Assembly (NCBI GenBank): GCA_016703535.1
Contig: JADJBV010000002.1
Span: forward strand, 806,001-870,000
Length of the DNA: 64,000 nt
Source of the DNA: Deltaproteobacteria bacterium
GTDB lineage: Bacteria; Myxococcota; Kuafuiibacteriia; Kuafuiibacteriales; Kuafuiibacteriaceae
Reading direction: 5' to 3'
This document shows, piece by piece, positions 63,278 to 64,000 of this stretch. The notes under the pieces are model-generated. The model ran no database searches. It was not told where the DNA came from and was given only the letters and a program-made list of their open reading frames with translations. The position numbers were made by a program, and so were the translations under genes. How positions within the stretch are numbered: position 1 is the stretch's first letter; each line of letters begins with the position of its first letter.

Positions 63278-63958
63278 TCAGAGCTCCAACATCACACCCA
63301 GACCCACGGCCGGGATCGCCCGAGGCGACTCATGGACGTCGCCGGCGCCGATGATCTGAAAACGAGGGCGATAGGCGCCCACCGAAAGATCGGCGCTGAG
63401 GTAGGGCGAAAGCGGCGCCTCCCAAGCCAGGCTCAGATCCAAGTGGGCCTGGGCCCCGTACCACGGCGCCAGTTGGCTCTGATCCCGATCGCTGCCTTGG
63501 GCGGACCCGTAGATCAGGCCAGCGCTCAGACCTCCGCATATATTCAAGCGAACGATTGCCTGCCAGGGGTGGGCACACACCAAGGCCGAGGCGGTGGTGG
63601 CCACAAACCGCGCCTCGAGCACGGGATCGACGACCTCTCGGTGCGGGAACCACACCGTCGCCAGCAGGCCCAGGCCCCACATCTCGCCAGCGATCTGGGC
63701 CAGGAGGCCGATCCCGAGGGCGGGCCCTGGCAACCAGCCGAAGCCCAGCCGGCCGTCCACGCCGATCGAGCCGCGGGTGTCGGCCTCGGGGGCGGCCTCC
63801 TCGAAGACCACCGAAGACACCCGAGCGGCGCTGGGGCTGGAGGTGCGGGTGCGCCGGGCCGGGCTCAGCCCCGGGACCTTCGGGGCGGGTTCGTCGAAGG
63901 AGAGGAGCTCCACCCCCGGGCCAAAAGCCAAGGCCAAAACCAAGGTCGCGCCGCGCAT
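63278..63958 (-). CDS. Probable outer-membrane beta-barrel protein
   Basis: 226 residues from ATG 63958; the same frame stays open to the right edge, so a longer N-terminus cannot be excluded. A short hydrophobic start (ATLVLALAFGPGV) fits a signal peptide. The body is alternating amphipathic strands with Trp/Tyr (GFGWLPGPALGIGLLAQ, LGLLATVWFPH, GGLSAGLIYGS, SLAWEAPLSPYLSADLSVGAYRP) and ends VGLGVMLEL, consistent with a small barrel. No family recognised. Confidence 0.68.
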   Translation of the reverse strand: MRGATLVLALAFGPGVELLSFDEPAPKVPGLSPARRTRTSSPSAARVSSVVFEEAAPEADTRGSIGVDGRLGFGWLPGPALGIGLLAQIAGEMWGLGLLATVWFPHREVVDPVLEARFVATTASALVCAHPWQAIVRLNICGGLSAGLIYGSAQGSDRDQSQLAPWYGAQAHLDLSLAWEAPLSPYLSADLSVGAYRPRFQIIGAGDVHESPRAIPAVGLGVMLEL

Positions 63959-64000
63959 CAAGGCCCGACAGTCTCGGCCCCGCAGCTCCCGGGCGCCGCG

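Overview
The window is a compact, very GC-rich chromosomal segment that most resembles a myxobacterium (Myxococcota). The signs are a protein ending in a MYXO-CTERM-like sorting tag (13074-14678), a DUF1592/DUF1552 gene pair, MopE-like Cys/Asp repeats, a long Hanks-type Ser/Thr kinase, and at least fourteen predicted lipoproteins, many with Asp/Gly-rich linkers. I see no rRNA, tRNA, CRISPR array, insertion sequence, integrase or phage gene. No gap between genes exceeds about 250 bases, and many genes abut or overlap by 1-4 bases.

Layout. 1-1422: the end of a dihydrolipoamide dehydrogenase gene and lipB. 1588-11000: a metalloprotease-like lipoprotein, a pgm/VF530 pair on the minus strand, and a 1814-residue lipoprotein with about 15 CARDB-like domains. 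11032-14678: a Tat-exported PhoD-type phosphatase, a HIT protein and a MYXO-CTERM surface protein. 14752-20995: branched-chain metabolism (ilvE, then E2 and E1-alpha of a 2-oxoacid dehydrogenase), with three small coupled genes at the end of the E2/E1 operon, one of them like a type III secretion chaperone. 21011-28417: a lipoprotein, a molybdopterin oxidoreductase with a DUF1444 partner, and a large exported transglutaminase-like protein. 28625-34056: the DUF1552/DUF1592 pair, a MopE-repeat lipoprotein with a triplicated Cys-rich domain, and a YcaQ-type protein. 34094-42802: an outer-membrane barrel plus beta-helix lipoprotein operon, then a Ser/Thr kinase with HAMP and a degenerate histidine-kinase-like tail coupled to a FecR-like lipoprotein. 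42813-49881: a 1182-residue helical protein of unknown function, an AraC regulator, a SnoaL-like lipoprotein, Dps and an MpaB-type protein. 49960-56211: two lipoproteins and a 1418-residue Ig-like/glycine-rich lipoprotein. 56323-63958: an ArnT-like glycosyltransferase, a membrane metallophosphoesterase, a glycosidase interrupted by one in-frame TAA, a three-haem DUF1111 protein and a probable barrel protein.

How the genes fit together. LipB supplies the octanoyl group from which lipoyl-E2 is made, and Lpd reoxidises lipoyl-E2, so lpd/lipB at one end and E2/E1-alpha plus ilvE at 15-19 kb form a branched-chain 2-oxoacid theme. E1-beta is not in the window. Much of the rest encodes the cell surface: adhesin-like repeat proteins, periplasmic haem proteins, hydrolases and one envelope-sensing kinase. 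The most unusual items are the split glycosidase, the kinase/histidine-kinase-like hybrid, the phosphoesterase with membrane helices inserted in its catalytic domain, the chaperone-like cassette, and the 1182-residue helical protein.
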